DNA of 64,000 nt from Rhodeus uyekii. Lineage: Eukaryota > Chordata > Actinopteri > Cypriniformes > Acheilognathidae. Every line of letters starts with the position of its first letter. The stretch's first letter is position 1. Shown piece by piece: positions 25,001-37,141 of the stretch. The notes beneath the pieces are model-generated. The model was given only the letters and a program-made list of their open reading frames with translations, ran no database searches and was not told where the DNA came from. Made by a program: the position numbers and the translations under genes. The stretch covers positions 502,001-566,000 of the forward strand of contig JAWRVZ010000240.1 of the NCBI GenBank assembly GCA_037043235.1. Reading direction: 5' to 3'.

Positions 25001-25070
25001 AGAGACAGAGAGAGAGAGAGAGAGAGAGGGAGGGAGAGAGGGAGGGAGGGAGGGAGGGAGGGAGAGATGG
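25001..25070. repeat. (GA)n/(GGGA)n microsatellite abutting the ddx24 translation-start exon
   Basis: Plus-strand gaga and ggga repeats, so the ddx24 strand reads CT and CCCT. On that strand the run forms the polypyrimidine tract of the acceptor in front of the exon carrying the start codon. Confidence 0.9.
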
Positions 25071-25541
25071 AAAGGCAGCGGTTTAAGGCACAGTAATACT
25101 GTGGTACTATAATATCAGCATTTGTATTTACATAGTAATATATAGACACTTCAGCAAAAATAACGTGGCATTATCATTAATGTTTAAATTATTTTGAGGT
25201 GTTCTTGTTAGTGTAATTACACATTTAAGCGCCGAAAAATGGTAATTAACTATAGAGTTAGTTACATGTAACTATGCATAGTTTACTGTTATTACAACAC
25301 CAAGTACACGTAAAACATTTTACAAGAACACTGTAAAATAAAGTGATATAATGCTATGCACAAATAAACAAGGTAATATTGTATATCTGTCTTGTAGCGC
25401 AGACAATGTCACTTAATATTTTCTGACAATCTACGACACGGACATTAGTCACTCACTCCGTTATAAACGATTACATCAAACAGACATTCAAACGCGAGTG
25501 TTAATAACAGGACTCGTTGTGAAATGAAAGGTAGATCTTAC

Positions 25542-25624
25542 ATGTAGTTGTGTGTGTTTGTCTGCACATACACTGCTCACACACGCGCACAACACGAGGG
25601 CGCCGCCATGATGAGATGACGTCA
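25542..25624 (-). promoter_or_regulatory. Probable ddx24 5' noncoding exon with uORF, and upstream CRE
   Basis: On the minus strand a donor site (acat|gtaag, exon end 25542) closes a probable 5' UTR exon. A perfect CRE palindrome TGACGTCA lies at 25617-25624, immediately upstream of or within that exon. A short upstream ORF (25577-25609, ATG to TGA, 10 codons, beginning MAAPSCC) starts in good context inside it. CRE sites near the start are common in housekeeping promoters; the transcription start was not observed. Confidence 0.55.
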
Positions 25625-26255
25625 GCGCGAACAGGCCAATCAGCGAGAAGAACCTCACAACCCCACCGTTCCATTCAGCTCGGAATTTGGATACTGGAAA
25701 GAACGTCTGGAACGCGACTCAAAGTCGGACGTCCGACCTGCGAACTCGGGAGACATCGATCAACCACCAACCTCAGCGAGTTATTTGACGTCATTTCCAC
25801 AAAATCATCGAATAACTCTATAGAAAGGAGTAGAAGCAGAGAAACAGATATTTCCTGGTCTTCTATTTCTTCGATAAATCAAGTAGTCTATTTTTAAACA
25901 TTCTTAAAGATTTACAGTAAATCCGAAAAACAGAAAACAATGGCTTTATTTTAAGGCACTTAAAATTATGAATATAAAATGTTGAAAATAATGAAAAATT
26001 ATAAAATATTGCTCATTATAATTGAGAATATGAATAAAGCCAGATTCTCAGTCGTCATTTAGATTAATTTATGTTGCATGAAGAGAAATATTCCACAATA
26101 ATAAACTATTACATAAATGGAGAGTCATTTGTTTCAGGGACATTTATAAATATAACACTGAATGCCACACACATGTATGAGACCATTTTCTTATTTTCAT
26201 TAATTTGATGACTAGGGATGTTTGAGATGTTTGGAATCAGAATTCTAAAGTTCAA
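25625..26255. other. Intergenic DNA upstream of ddx24
   Basis: The first part (to about 25800) is GC-richer with CG dinucleotides and probably belongs to the ddx24 promoter. The remainder is AT-rich. The 115-codon plus-strand ORF at 25550-25897 has no family features and overlaps the ddx24 5' exon in antisense. Confidence 0.5.
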
Positions 26256-27071
26256 ATTAATTAAAACCAGGTTTCTGTTCAGTGAATATGAAACTTTCCC
26301 TGTGAATGACAGCTTGTGGTTTGTGGTGAATTGCTTCTTCGTCCGTTTCAGTTTTCAAAGTAATGGTTTTGATACCTCAAAACTCACATTACCTAAAACA
26401 GCAAAGGTATAGCTAGCAGATTGAAAAGGAAATATAAGGAAACCACAGATTCTGCATGATAAACTGCCTTTAACTTGTTTGGTGTGAATCTAAGACAGTT
26501 TTCTGTATTTGTCTGCAAAAAGTGACTAATGCCAAGAAAAACATATGATCAGTTCTCACATTCCCAAGGAATTTAATCCATGTCCTTAATATGGATAGTG
26601 CCTAGGAATCTTTCTTTAGAGTTTTATTCAGTTTTATTTACCGAAATAAGGTATATTAAATAGTTTATAGTTTATATGGCATTTGGCTGTTGTTGACCAA
26701 ATTAGTCATGAATTGTCCTTCTATTGTTACACTCAATACTAATGGCTAATATTTTAGATTTGCTCATATGAAAATGGCAGTTATTGTTTTTTGAAAACAG
26801 ACATGTCTATTGATGTTTTTACTAATATCTTTTGTCCACAGCCAATTTTTATACTTTTTAAAATGTTATCCATAATTTTTGCTACCTTGTAGTTTTGTAA
26901 TCTATTAAAGCAACATAATCTTTAACAGTAAAAAGCAAGCTCATATGAGGCAAGCTCCTCCTAGGAGGTTCTTTACAGTCGACACACACAAAGATACACT
27001 ATAAGACCAATCTGACAACCCATCAGCAACTCATTTCAGGTAAAATATTTTATGCATCAATTAACATCTAG

Positions 27072-27073
<2 letters not shown>

Positions 27074-27108
<35 letters not shown>
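27074..27108. repeat. (ATT)n microsatellite
   Basis: About 11 ATT units in the first intron of MS4A copy A. The matching site in copy B (about 41495) has only one or two units, so the run expanded or contracted after duplication. Confidence 0.85.
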
Positions 27109-27109
<1 letters not shown>

Positions 27110-27531
27110 ATGCCCATATTTATTTACACACATTCACATATAATTAAAAATAACCATCATCTTTTGATTCCAATGAGTCCTAGTGTAACTGTTGTTCATT
27201 TGTTGTTATACTTTGGCGCATAAAATCCAATGTAATAGTTTTGTTCGGACATTAGGCTAATAAATATACAATCATGCTAAATATTTGTGAATTTTAGTAA
27301 ATTTTCATCCTCTGATCTTTCGAAGGACAATAAGTGGTTCAAAGGTAAGCTAATGTAAGTCTTAGTAAAGCAAGTATCACGGTGTAATAAGTCAGTCTGG
27401 AGAAGTGAAGGGCATCAGCTCTTGCTTTCATCATAAATGTTGTACATGAAACACAGAAAATAAAACAACCTTAAGTGAATTGTGAATTGCATAATTTGAA
27501 TGCTTAATTACAGGTGAAAACTTGTCCTAAA

Positions 27532-30150
27532 ATGGAAACCAGCAAGATAATCTCAACTGACAAAGCCACAGTTGTCATCCAAGTCAATCCACAGGTGACA
27601 CAAAATACTGTGATCAGTGATGATGGGCAGGAGAACAGAGACACATTTGACAATACGGGTCTTACAGCATTTTTCAAAGCACAACCAAAGGCATTGGGGG
27701 TAAGACATTTAACAATGAATTATAATTGTGTGTGATTTTGGGAATATGTTTAGTATCAAATTTTCTTGTGAAAAAGTCAACAGAAAATAAAAAGCTGTTT
27801 TTATATGACCTCAAGTTAACATGTTTTCCAGTCTTTTGTGTGTGTGTGTGTGTGTGTTTCTATATGAATCCTATCCCTTAATGAAAAACATTTCTTGATT
27901 CATGTCTGCTCTGTCTAGACTGTCCAAACAATGATTGGAGTGATGATTTTTTCATTTGCTATCTAACTCTCCATCGGTTTATCCAGAGACCCAGATATTT
28001 TTACCGCTAGTGGTATAGCCTACTGGGGATCCCTTATTGTAAGTTTAATTTAATGTTTTTACTTTAAAGCATCTCTTTTTAATTTCCAGAATGAACTGTG
28101 AAATGTCCTGTGTTTCTCTCTCAGTACATCAGTGCCGGATCTCTGTCTGTCGCTGCGCAGAATAAACTTCATCTGTGTGTGGTATGTATTTTATGTGCTA
28201 TTACAAGCTGTCAAATATACAGCAGCAGTCCAGAAATCATCATCCGTTAGCAGAAAAGCATTTAACCCTCATGCGCTTTTGGGGTCATGGTCAACTCTAA
28301 ATTATATTTGCTAAAATATCTAACAAAGCAACAACAAATGTATGCCTTCCTCTGAATGGCATGAAACTTGATGACTTTTCTCACACTTACTATAAATGTA
28401 CACAAATTATTATTATTATTAAAAGGGTGTGTGATTGAACATTAGTGAGATGAAAAAGAAACAGGATGTTCAGTGGTTCTGTAGACGCCACAAAGGAAAT
28501 GCACAGGGGGTTGATACTTTTCTCAAAACAAAAATACACACAAATGTGCAAAACTCTACAACACAACCACCTTCCTGCTATTAATCAGTGATTATAATCA
28601 ATGAATAAACGTTGAAGTTTTAATGAATCTCCCCAAAACTTTAAACTAAATACGTTTTCTTAAAATCATATTTTACTCTATGGGATATGGAGAGACCGCA
28701 AACATCCTGAGTTTACACCCTAAACGAACAGCATCCCTAAACACCAAAATAGCAATATATCCTGTATCTGTATCCTTTGCTGTGTTTATTTTTACATGAT
28801 GTTTAATGAAAACTCTCTTCTATCACTGTATTCTGAAGTTTGCAGATTAATCTTAGCTGATTTATAGAACAAACACACATTCATCCTTTTACCACTAAAA
28901 TAATATGAGCTAAAAGAAGATCTGACTCCGAGCTATTACTATGTCATATTTCACGTCAGTTTTTCTGTTCCTGCAGGTGAAAGCTTCTCTTATAATGAAT
29001 GTGTTGAGTGCCATAACAGCAGCGGCAGCCATTGTTCTGATGTCCATACAGATCTTCAGCTATCGAATGCACTACTATTACTATGAGGTATTATAACTTT
29101 CAGGTACTAAATGTACAATGTGCAATAATGTGATCTGCATACATTTGTTTATAGTCTTTACTTGCTTCAATGGTTCACCCAAAAAATGACAATTGTATCT
29201 TCATGTACTATTTGAAACTAAATTGTACTAAGACAGTTTGCACTTTTTAGTCTTTTCCATATGTTACAATGACTAATGACTAATGGCACAAAAGGCATCA
29301 TAAAAGAATTGTAAAAGTACACAGTAGACCATGTGTCTTGTGCTCAATGTTTCAAAGTGTTCAAAAGCCATTTGTTGCCTCTTTATATGAACATTTAAAA
29401 CCTCACTCAATATAATTGATGAGATATTATTTGCAATCACATTTTTTATGATGTTTAATACTTTTTAGGCATATCATGTGGGGATCACTGCAATATTGCT
29501 GGTGTTCACCGTTCTTCAGTTCATCATCTCCATCTGTATCTCAGGATTTGCCTGTAAAGCCACCAGCAACAGAGACTCTTCAGTGGTCAATGTGACTCTA
29601 AACCAGGTAAACGATTTGGTGGAAATGATGTAATGACTATATATAACCAGGGTGACTGTCAGTTTTATCCTGACAATCAATAGTTTTTCATATCTTAAAT
29701 TTAGATGAAACAAACCACAGCCAAATGTAAATCTATCAGAATGGAAATAACATATAAAGTGAACAGAATATGTTCAATTGTAAACTGCGTTTCACCTCAC
29801 TCGTCTAAAACTAGGACAATGTACTACAATAACATTTTCAATGTTTTAACAAGCTATTTTTAGTCTTGTATCATTGAAATAGTCATGCTATGTAGAAAGT
29901 AACTATTTCACTACGAATTAATAAAACAACTGCACACAGTATGGAAACAATATAGGAACTATACTGTAAGTCAGTCACAATACTTCATTGTAAAATAGTT
30001 TTTCATACTACTAATAATAATAATAATAATAATAAGTTTTATTTATATAGCGCCTTTCCCATGCTCAAGGTCGCTGTACACAAAATATACATACACAAAA
30101 TAGACATACTCAAACAATGTAGGACATATAAATACAAATATACAGAAGGG

Positions 30151-30184
<34 letters not shown>

Positions 30185-32478
30185 CTAAGCAGATAAAGTT
30201 TGGAAGTACTGTGAGAAAAGATATGTTTTTAATTGAGACTTGAAGGAGGAAATAGTAGCAGTGTCACGCAGAGAAAGAGGGAGGGAATTCCAGAGTTTCG
30301 GGGCCACAGCACTGAATGATCTGCCACCCATAGTAGAAAGACGGAAACGAGGTATAGCGAGTAGTCTAGAGTCAGATGACCGGAGAGTACGTGGAGGAGA
30401 ATAACAGTGCAGAAGTTCAGATAAATAATGAGGAGCAAGTCCATGCAGACATTTAAAAGTTAACAGAAGAATTTTGTACTGAATGCGGACAGAGACAGGT
30501 AGCCAGTGAAGGTTATAGAGCAAAGGGGTAATGTGGTCCGATTTTTTGACTTGATGGATGACTCTGGCAGCAGAGTTTTGTACATATTGTAGTCTAGTGA
30601 TAGTTTTGGCGGGAAGCCCAATAAGCAGTGAATTACAGTAGTCAAGACGTGAGGTTATTAAGGCATTGATTAGAGTTTCGGTGTCTTTAGTGCTGAGAGC
30701 TGGTCGGAGTCGGGCGATGTTACGAAGGTGGTAAAATGCAGTCTTGGTAACTGAACCAATATGAGCTTGAAATGTAAGAGCAGAGTCAAATGTTACACCC
30801 AGATTTTTAACAGAGTGAGATGGAATTAATGAGGACCCATCAATAAGTATACTCAGTTCAGACTTTTTCAGAAAGGATGGTGGACCGAATACAGTGACCT
30901 CAGTTTTATTGTTATTGAATTTCAGGAAGTTTCTATGTAGCCAGGTTTTAATATCAGTAATACAGGTATTTAATGAGTCCAGGGGGAGAGTGGAGACGGA
31001 GCGGGCTGAAATGTAGATTTGCAAGTCATCAGCATAACAATGATAGCTTAGTCCATGACTACGGATAATGTGACCTAATGGTAGCAGATAAATGTTAAAC
31101 AGAAGCGGTCCAAGAACAGAGCCTTGAGGAACACCCTGAGAGAGAGAACATGGAGAAGATTTGAAGTTCTGAATAATAACGAAGAATTGTCTATCGGTGA
31201 GATACGATATGAACCAGGATAACGCATTACCCGTGATGCCGATAGCAGATAGACGAGAGATGAGTATATGATGGGATATAGTATCAAATGCAGCAGTTAA
31301 GTCGAGCATGATAAGGATGGTAAGACAACCAGAATCAGCAGACAAAAGCAAGTCATTAGTAATTTTTACCAACGCTGTTTCAGTGCTGTGGCCCGACCGA
31401 AAGCCAGATTGAAAGGGATCAGGTAGGTTGTTTACAGAGAGATGAGCTTGTAGTTGAGAGGCAACAACTTTTTCAAGCAGCTTCGCAACAAAAGGAAGAT
31501 TAGAAATGGGTCTGAAATTATTCATGACTGAAGAATCCAGCCCAGGTTTCTTTAAAATTGGTATGACAGCAGCTGTTTTTAGTGATAGTGGGACAGAACC
31601 AGAAGAAAAAGAACAATTGATTAGATGAGCAATAGGAGAGGAGATAGAAGATAGGCAGTTTTTGAGAAGTGAAGTAGGTGCTGGATCCAACCGAGAAGTG
31701 GATGAGCTGGTATGAGCAATTAAGTTTCTAACAGCTGTCATATTGGTGGGTGTAAAGCTAGAGAGAGTGTGTTTAATGGGCTGTGATGAGGACCAGTTAG
31801 AGAAGACTTCCGATGAATTAGGTGAGAATGTTTCATAGATGGATTTTATCTTATTTACAAAGAAGTGGAGAAATGAGTTGCAGAGGTCAAATGAGCCAGT
31901 GATGAGATGCGATGATGGGTTAAGAAGTTTGTTAACAGTTGAAAATAATGTCTTTGGTCGACTTTTAGCAGTGTTGATCATGGAGGTGTAGTATTCTGTA
32001 CGTGTGTTATTGAGAGCTAATTTGTAATTTAACTGGTGGGCACAGAAATCTTGGTAATGCACCTCCAGGCCACTTTTCCTATATCGGCGCTCAAGGCGTC
32101 TGCCAGTTTGTTTAAGGAGTCGGAGCTCAGTTGTATACCAGGGTGATGTATGAGAAGTAGGTACCAGCTTAGTTAACATAGGAGCATGATTATCTAAGGC
32201 TTCAGAAATAGCAGAGTTGTAAGTTGAAAGAACAGCAGAAGGACAAGATAAATCAGAGTAAGAAGACAGAGAAGATGCATTAATAGAGTCTGAGAATGAC
32301 AGTGGATCGACTAGACTGTTGAAGTGGATGACAGTGAGATTTTCACTTACTCATCACAGCGCAGCCTATAGAAATATAGTTTATGGTGTGTGGCTCTTGT
32401 TAGTAAAATCTGTTATCTCTCTGTTACTTCCCAGAGATACTGAATCCCAGTGAGGAGATCCTACTGGCCAAAGGTTGA
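27532..32478 (+). pseudogene. MS4A-like four-pass membrane protein, copy A, disrupted by a stop codon
   Basis: A noncoding exon ends at 27039. Coding exons: 27532-27699, 27919-28038, 28125-28181, 28977-29087, 29469-29606, 32437-32478. The predicted protein has the membrane-spanning 4-domain (MS4A/CD20-like) layout with four hydrophobic segments; the 56-residue first coding exon differs from copy B at two positions. The third exon carries an in-frame TAA at 27964-27966 where copy B has TTA (Leu), cutting the protein at about residue 72, inside the first membrane segment. That exon is also 9 nt longer than in copy B. The fifth exon is shortened (its homologous donor would also include a TAA), and an L2 LINE occupies the last intron. 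A poly(A) signal is at 32563-32568. It is most simply a recent pseudogene; splicing around exon 3 cannot be excluded. Confidence 0.75.
30010..32310 (-). mobile_element. 5'-truncated L2/CR1-type LINE with an open RT frame, in MS4A copy A
   Basis: The minus strand carries an uninterrupted frame from about 32308 to the stop at 30185 (664 codons counted from 32179). It has the connector region, then a non-LTR reverse transcriptase: RPISNLPFVAKLLEKV, LDLTAAFDTISH, QGVPQGSVLGPLLFN and the catalytic YADD in YHCYADDLQIY. The C-terminus holds HLRNIARLRP and LHWLPVSVRIQYK blocks. The endonuclease is missing (5' truncation). The 3' end is the typical L2 tail ending in ATT repeats (30012-30035); a 33-base T run lies in its 3' UTR. 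The intact frame indicates a young insertion. Copy B has the empty site at 45491-45500. Confidence 0.9.
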
Positions 32479-32659
32479 GAGGAAGCAATATTTCTTATTG
32501 TTGCAGCTGATGATTCAAGAACGTTTTGTTGTTGTTGTTGTTTTAAAATTGAAAGTACATCAAATAAAGAGTTTTTTTATGCAAAAAGCCTTTTGTGTCT
32601 CTAGTGTGTCTTTCTTGTCATAGATAAATAAATAAAAACTACAACAAAGACATACAAAT

Positions 32660-34282
32660 GATGTTTTATTAACAAAGTTCGGGAGGAGCACGTTCAAGGA
32701 TGAAAGCAATCAACTCGTCCTATCAGCAATTACACCTCATCCTATCAGCATGAGAGGAAGCGTGTATATATAGACGGTTTACGGCATCCCTCCACCACCC
32801 CGACTCCTCACACTTAATCGTTCCTATCAAAGTCAGGATACGGGGGGCAGTGGCGGACCGAGCAAATACGGGGCCCTAGGCAAATTTTGAAAAGGGGCCC
32901 CTCCATAGGCGGAGTTTCACTTTTGTGCTTGGGGGGGCACCTACCAGGCCAGCAGACCACGAGCTCAGATTTTTTTTATATCATATTTATATATCATTCA
33001 TTCTATATATAAAATACATTTACAATGAACAATGACTTTATACCAGTGCTTCTCAATTATTTTCTATCACGCCCCCCTAGGAAGAGGTAAAAATTTCGCA
33101 CACCCCTTATTGTTTCCATGGCAACGCGTCATGCTTGTCACCTGACATACCGCAGTCACAAAAAGCGCTGTATAATAGATAATTCAAAATAGTCACCAAC
33201 TTGTTGGCTCAACTTGTTGAAACCTAAAAGAAACCTTATGTGGCTGAAAACACTGAATTGTTGTGATAAATGATGAGCTCTGAGCGCGTCTTTTTTTGGA
33301 TCAGTGCCAGATATTGCGTGAAAACACGTGTGAATTTAGTGGTTGATCACGTGACACATGAACACCAGCGTGATCGTACACGTCAAAGGATGAGGAGACG
33401 GTTATCTGAAATTCATATATGCTGCTCTTGTTCAGTGCAAGAAAACCTACTCCCTGGCAAAAAAAGCATGTACCCCAGGGGTACAAAAAAAGCATGTAAC
33501 CACTATTTGAGAACCACTGCTTTATACAAATAATAGCGAATAGAACAGACTCTTTATAGTTGCTGTTTTGTTTTGCATCGGCAGTGATAGGGTTAACACG
33601 GGGAGTTCAGAAGTGCGGCGAAAAAAAGCGTGTGTTAGACGGGTGCGCTTGTTACAGTGTGTTCGTCTTCATTCAGATTAAAGTTCATAAACAGAGCCTC
33701 CCTGGACCTGGAACTACTTCAGACATTACAATATCTTACCTAATGCAGAAGAAACCGCTTCTTTTTCCGAGATGCGTAGATGTCCACTGTCTTCTCTTCT
33801 GATAGATTTGACACTTTTAGTAGTGAATTTATTTAAAAAAAACGACGAATGTCCATTTTGTTTATTCAGCGCGTAAAACAGAACGAGAAGAGCGTCCACT
33901 CATGTATCGCGATACTTTGAGATTCGCAAATCGCAGGAGAATGTGATAAAGCTACGGTAATAAAAAATTAAATACAGTGATTAAAAATTAATTAGCCATA
34001 TCTTACTCATTCTATACACAGAACTAATAAGATAAGACAAATAAAACGAGAAAATATGAATTCTGTAAAAAAAAAAGTGCAATCGCGATTTGATTTGGGG
34101 GCCCTTGTAGGTTCGGGGGCCCTAGGCAATTGCCTACACTTGCCTAATGGTAAGTCCGCCTATGACGGGGGGAGTGCTCCAGGTTCGGGCTAAATACAGA
34201 GCTCGGAGCCCTCTCCTCGGATATCACACCAAATACGCTTACCATTTACTGCTCCTGAATCATTTGTAAGTGCAAACTCGTG
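32660..34282. mobile_element. Unclassified 325-bp-class interspersed repeat, interrupted by a hAT
   Basis: The outer parts (32660-32847 and 34165-34282) match the uninterrupted copy at 42706-43030. The element starts gatgttttattaacaaag and ends aactcgtg, with AAAT on both sides (32656-32659 and 34283-34286). Unit B has the empty site (catacaaattaag near 45840). No inverted termini. Read on the minus strand it has a TATATATA box in its middle and ends in AATAAAACATC, so it could be a SINE-like or solo-LTR-like retroelement. Confidence 0.7.
32848..34164. mobile_element. 1.3-kb hAT-type transposon nested in the unclassified repeat
   Basis: Termini CAGTGGCGGACC and its near complement at the right (GTCCGCCTATG), plus longer subterminal matches (ggggccctaggcaa and ggccctaggcaattgcct). 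A perfect 8-bp target duplication acgggggg lies at 32840-32847 and 34165-34172, and the uninterrupted relative at 42706-43030 shows one copy. No intact transposase was seen. Confidence 0.88.
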
Positions 34283-34574
34283 AAATTAAGATTTGTTGTT
34301 CATTGTACACATGATTTTGGTTTCAGTGCATTTTATCATTGAGCTGGGGATCAGGCATGTTAGGAATGTCTGGATCCATAATTCTGTCAGGACCATCACT
34401 ATCATTAGAGATTATTAACAATTGGTATTTTGGTTCTGTTCAGGGCAAGAATACCTGAAAAAACCTGCCAATACCTGAAAAGCTTAAGCAAAAGCATGTT
34501 GCCCTTACCCAGATTGTTCAGCTTAGCAAACCAATGCAAGTACAAGTGATTAAGCAAGAAAACAAACATCTAAG

Positions 34575-35694
34575 TCAAGAGTCACTCCTGGATCTTCTGC
34601 TCAGTCTGGCCATTGGTCTCGGGGTGAAATCCGGAATTGAGGCTAACAGAAATACTAAGAAGTGTGAAGAAAGCTTTCCATACCCTGAAGATTAACTGTG
34701 GCCCACGGTCTGAGACGATGTCCTCGGGGAGGCTGAAGTGTCGGAAAACAAGATAGAATAAGGGCCTCCACCGTTTCCAGAGCCATGGGCAGTCCTTTCA
34801 AGGGGATGAGCTTACAGCCTTTTGAAAACCAATCTACCACCACCAAGATGCTGGTATGTCCGTCGGAAGGGAGTAGATGGTTTAGGAAGTCCATACCTAT
34901 GTGGGACCAGGGGCATCGGGGAACCAGTAAAGGGGGGAGTTTACCCTCAAGCAGATGATGGGGTGTCTTGCTTGTGGCACAGACTGAGCATTCTGACATA
35001 CCAGGAGATGTCCTGAGCCATACTCAGGACAATAGTGATCTTGGATCAGCGATAGGGTTCGCTGGCTGCCTGGGTGTCCAGAGCCCGGAGACGTATGAGC
35101 TTGGTCTATGAGGGACGGGTGGAGACTGGATGGAACATAGATCTGCCCCTCAGGACTCCCAGGCGGAGCAGATTCTTCGTGAGTAGCGTCAGCGATACGT
35201 TGATCTAATGAACACTGGATCGGTCTCAGTATGATGGCTGGAGGGAGGATGGGATCAGGTGACGGAGAGTGGCTACTAGAGAGGAACTGACAGGAGAGTG
35301 CATCGGCCTTGAGGTTCTTCTCGCCAGGGCGATATGTGACGGTGAAGTTGAAGTGAGTGAAGAACAGGTCCCACCGGGCTTGACGAGGGTTGAGTCTTTT
35401 TGCGTTGTGGAGAAATTCAAGGTCACAATGATCAGTGATAACTTGGAAGGGGTGAATTGCTCCCTCCAGCCAATGTCTCCACTCTTCCAAAGCCAATTTG
35501 ATGGCAAGCAACTATATATATATTCCCGATGTCGTAGTTGCGCTCCGTGGGGGTCAGCTTCTTGGAGTAGTAGGCACATGGATGGAGTCGTGGAGGATCC
35601 CCCTGCCGCTGGGACAGTATGGCCCCTACCCCAATGCTGGAGACTGGGAACGAGTGGGTGGAGAGTGAGAGTCTGGTGCAAGGGGCGTGGCTGA
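34575..35694 (-). mobile_element. Ty3/gypsy pol fragment (RNase H - integrase), unit A copy
   Basis: Minus-strand frames read, in order, an RNase H (LALEEWRHWLEGA, then DHCDLEFLHNAKRLNPRQAR and YRPGEKNLKADALS), an integrase zinc-binding region (SECSVCATSKTPHH) and an integrase core (WSHIGMDFLNHLL, VVDWFSKGCKLIPL, ending GFHPETNGQTEQKIQE). Stops and frameshifts separate the pieces. This is the usual gypsy order with integrase last, unlike the element at 47950-50890. The same fragment is in unit B, so it predates the duplication. Confidence 0.85.
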
Positions 35695-36095
35695 GTTATT
35701 GTTATACATATTATATGCAGATAGTATTCTGCTTTATATTACTAACCCACATGTGAGTCTGCTGGTTATTCTGGACACTAATCATGTGTTCTGTTTGTTT
35801 TTCAGGGTTTAAAGTTAATTTAAAGAAAAGTGAGCTTATGCCTATAGGACTACAAGATTTGTCCTTGATACAATCTTCTCCATTTAAAGTTCAGATGGAT
35901 AAAATTACTTGTCTCGTAATTGTGGTTATCTTTATATTCTTCAATTTTAAAAGCCAAATTTACCCCTTTAATTCACAAAAAGCTATTATACAATTTTGGA
36001 GAGCACTTCTGATTTCTTCTTACCACAGATATTGTATCTATTTCAGAATGTTCCAATCTTTCGGTCAAAATCTTGTAATTTCCTGTAATTGATTA
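35695..36095 (+). mobile_element. L1-like LINE reverse-transcriptase fragment, unit A copy
   Basis: The plus strand reads the DNA around the RT active site (DSILLYITNPHVSL) followed by FRVKVNLKKSELMPIG and, near the end, FQNVPIF, which fit the L1/Tx1-type RT of fish. It is short, frameshifted and abuts the gypsy fragment. The copy in unit B is at about 47190-47595. Confidence 0.7.
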
Positions 36096-36449
36096 TCTTG
36101 TAATCAATGTCAATTAATCTGAGGAACAAATTGTAGGTAATAATGCAATAAGAGTCTTAATGCAAGTAAATAAATATCGTAAACACATCAGATGATTGTA
36201 TTATTCTGCTCACAAACATTCAAAACCATTCAGAAAATCATTAGTATTAAATAATGAATATCGTACAGGTACAGAGATAGGCTCATCTAATTTACAATCA
36301 GCTGTAACGGACTGCTTCAATCAATAACATAACGTCAATGTCAATCTGAAGTCATTATTAAAGACATAGTAACTGGTTAGTCCACATATCCAATCAAAGT
36401 CACAGGAGATTGATATAGCACAATGAGGGAAAAATAAAATCACTGAACT

Positions 36450-36640
36450 TAATGACTATAGATCTGTCGCTCTCCTCTCATCTGTCATTCTGTCGTTTGA
36501 ATGACTGGTGCTGGTCTACATGAAGGACATCACTGGACCCTTGCTGGACGCTCTTCAGTTTGCCAGGTCTGTGGATGATGCAGTCAACATGGGACTGCAT
36601 TATATCCTGCAACATCTCTATAGACCTGGGACATCAGTTA
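36450..36640 (+). mobile_element. Rex1-like LINE fragment
   Basis: The plus strand reads DYRSVALLSSVILSFE, a stop, then DITGPLLDALQFA and VDDAVNMGLHYILQHL, matching the N-terminal RT segment of Rex1/Babar-type fish LINEs. It lies just 3' of unit A and has no counterpart at the end of unit B. Confidence 0.7.
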
Positions 36641-36963
36641 GATAAAAGATATAAAGATGCAAAAGATATAAAGAGCATCAGAAGATAAAAAATAATTAAA
36701 AGGAGATAAATACAAACATTCACATTAAATGTTTATTATTTATTAATTGTGGGCTTAGCCACCACACTGAGCTTAAATGGGTCGCTAACAAGCAGAGACA
36801 CAAACGCACACACTGCGTTTCGCTATCTTTGTGGGGAAACTATGTAATTTGTGGGGAAACTGTAATTATTTTTATACTGCACAGACTGTATTTTCTCTCC
36901 TGTTACCATAAACCAAACCCTAACACTAATCCAACCCTGCCCATTTTGTGCCCACAACGTAGG

Positions 36964-37141
<178 letters not shown>

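Larger units (their letters stand above)
26256..36313 (+). repeat. Tandem segmental duplication, unit A
   Basis: This unit holds an MS4A-like gene and, 3' of it, a Ty3/gypsy pol fragment and an L1-like RT fragment in the same order and orientation as in unit B (37206-47820). Similarity starts around aaaaccaggtttctgtt and ends at gctgtaacggact. Exons, introns and repeat fragments match at high identity, so the unit was copied as a block. Unit-specific insertions are annotated separately. Confidence 0.85.

Noticed and set aside
24540..25112. 190-codon plus-strand ORF opposite the first ddx24 coding exon
   Set aside because: Antisense to a well-supported Lys-rich helicase exon; composition explained by that.
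25550..25897. 115-codon plus-strand ORF near the ddx24 promoter
   Set aside because: No family features; overlaps the ddx24 5' exon in antisense. A divergent transcript is possible but unsupported.
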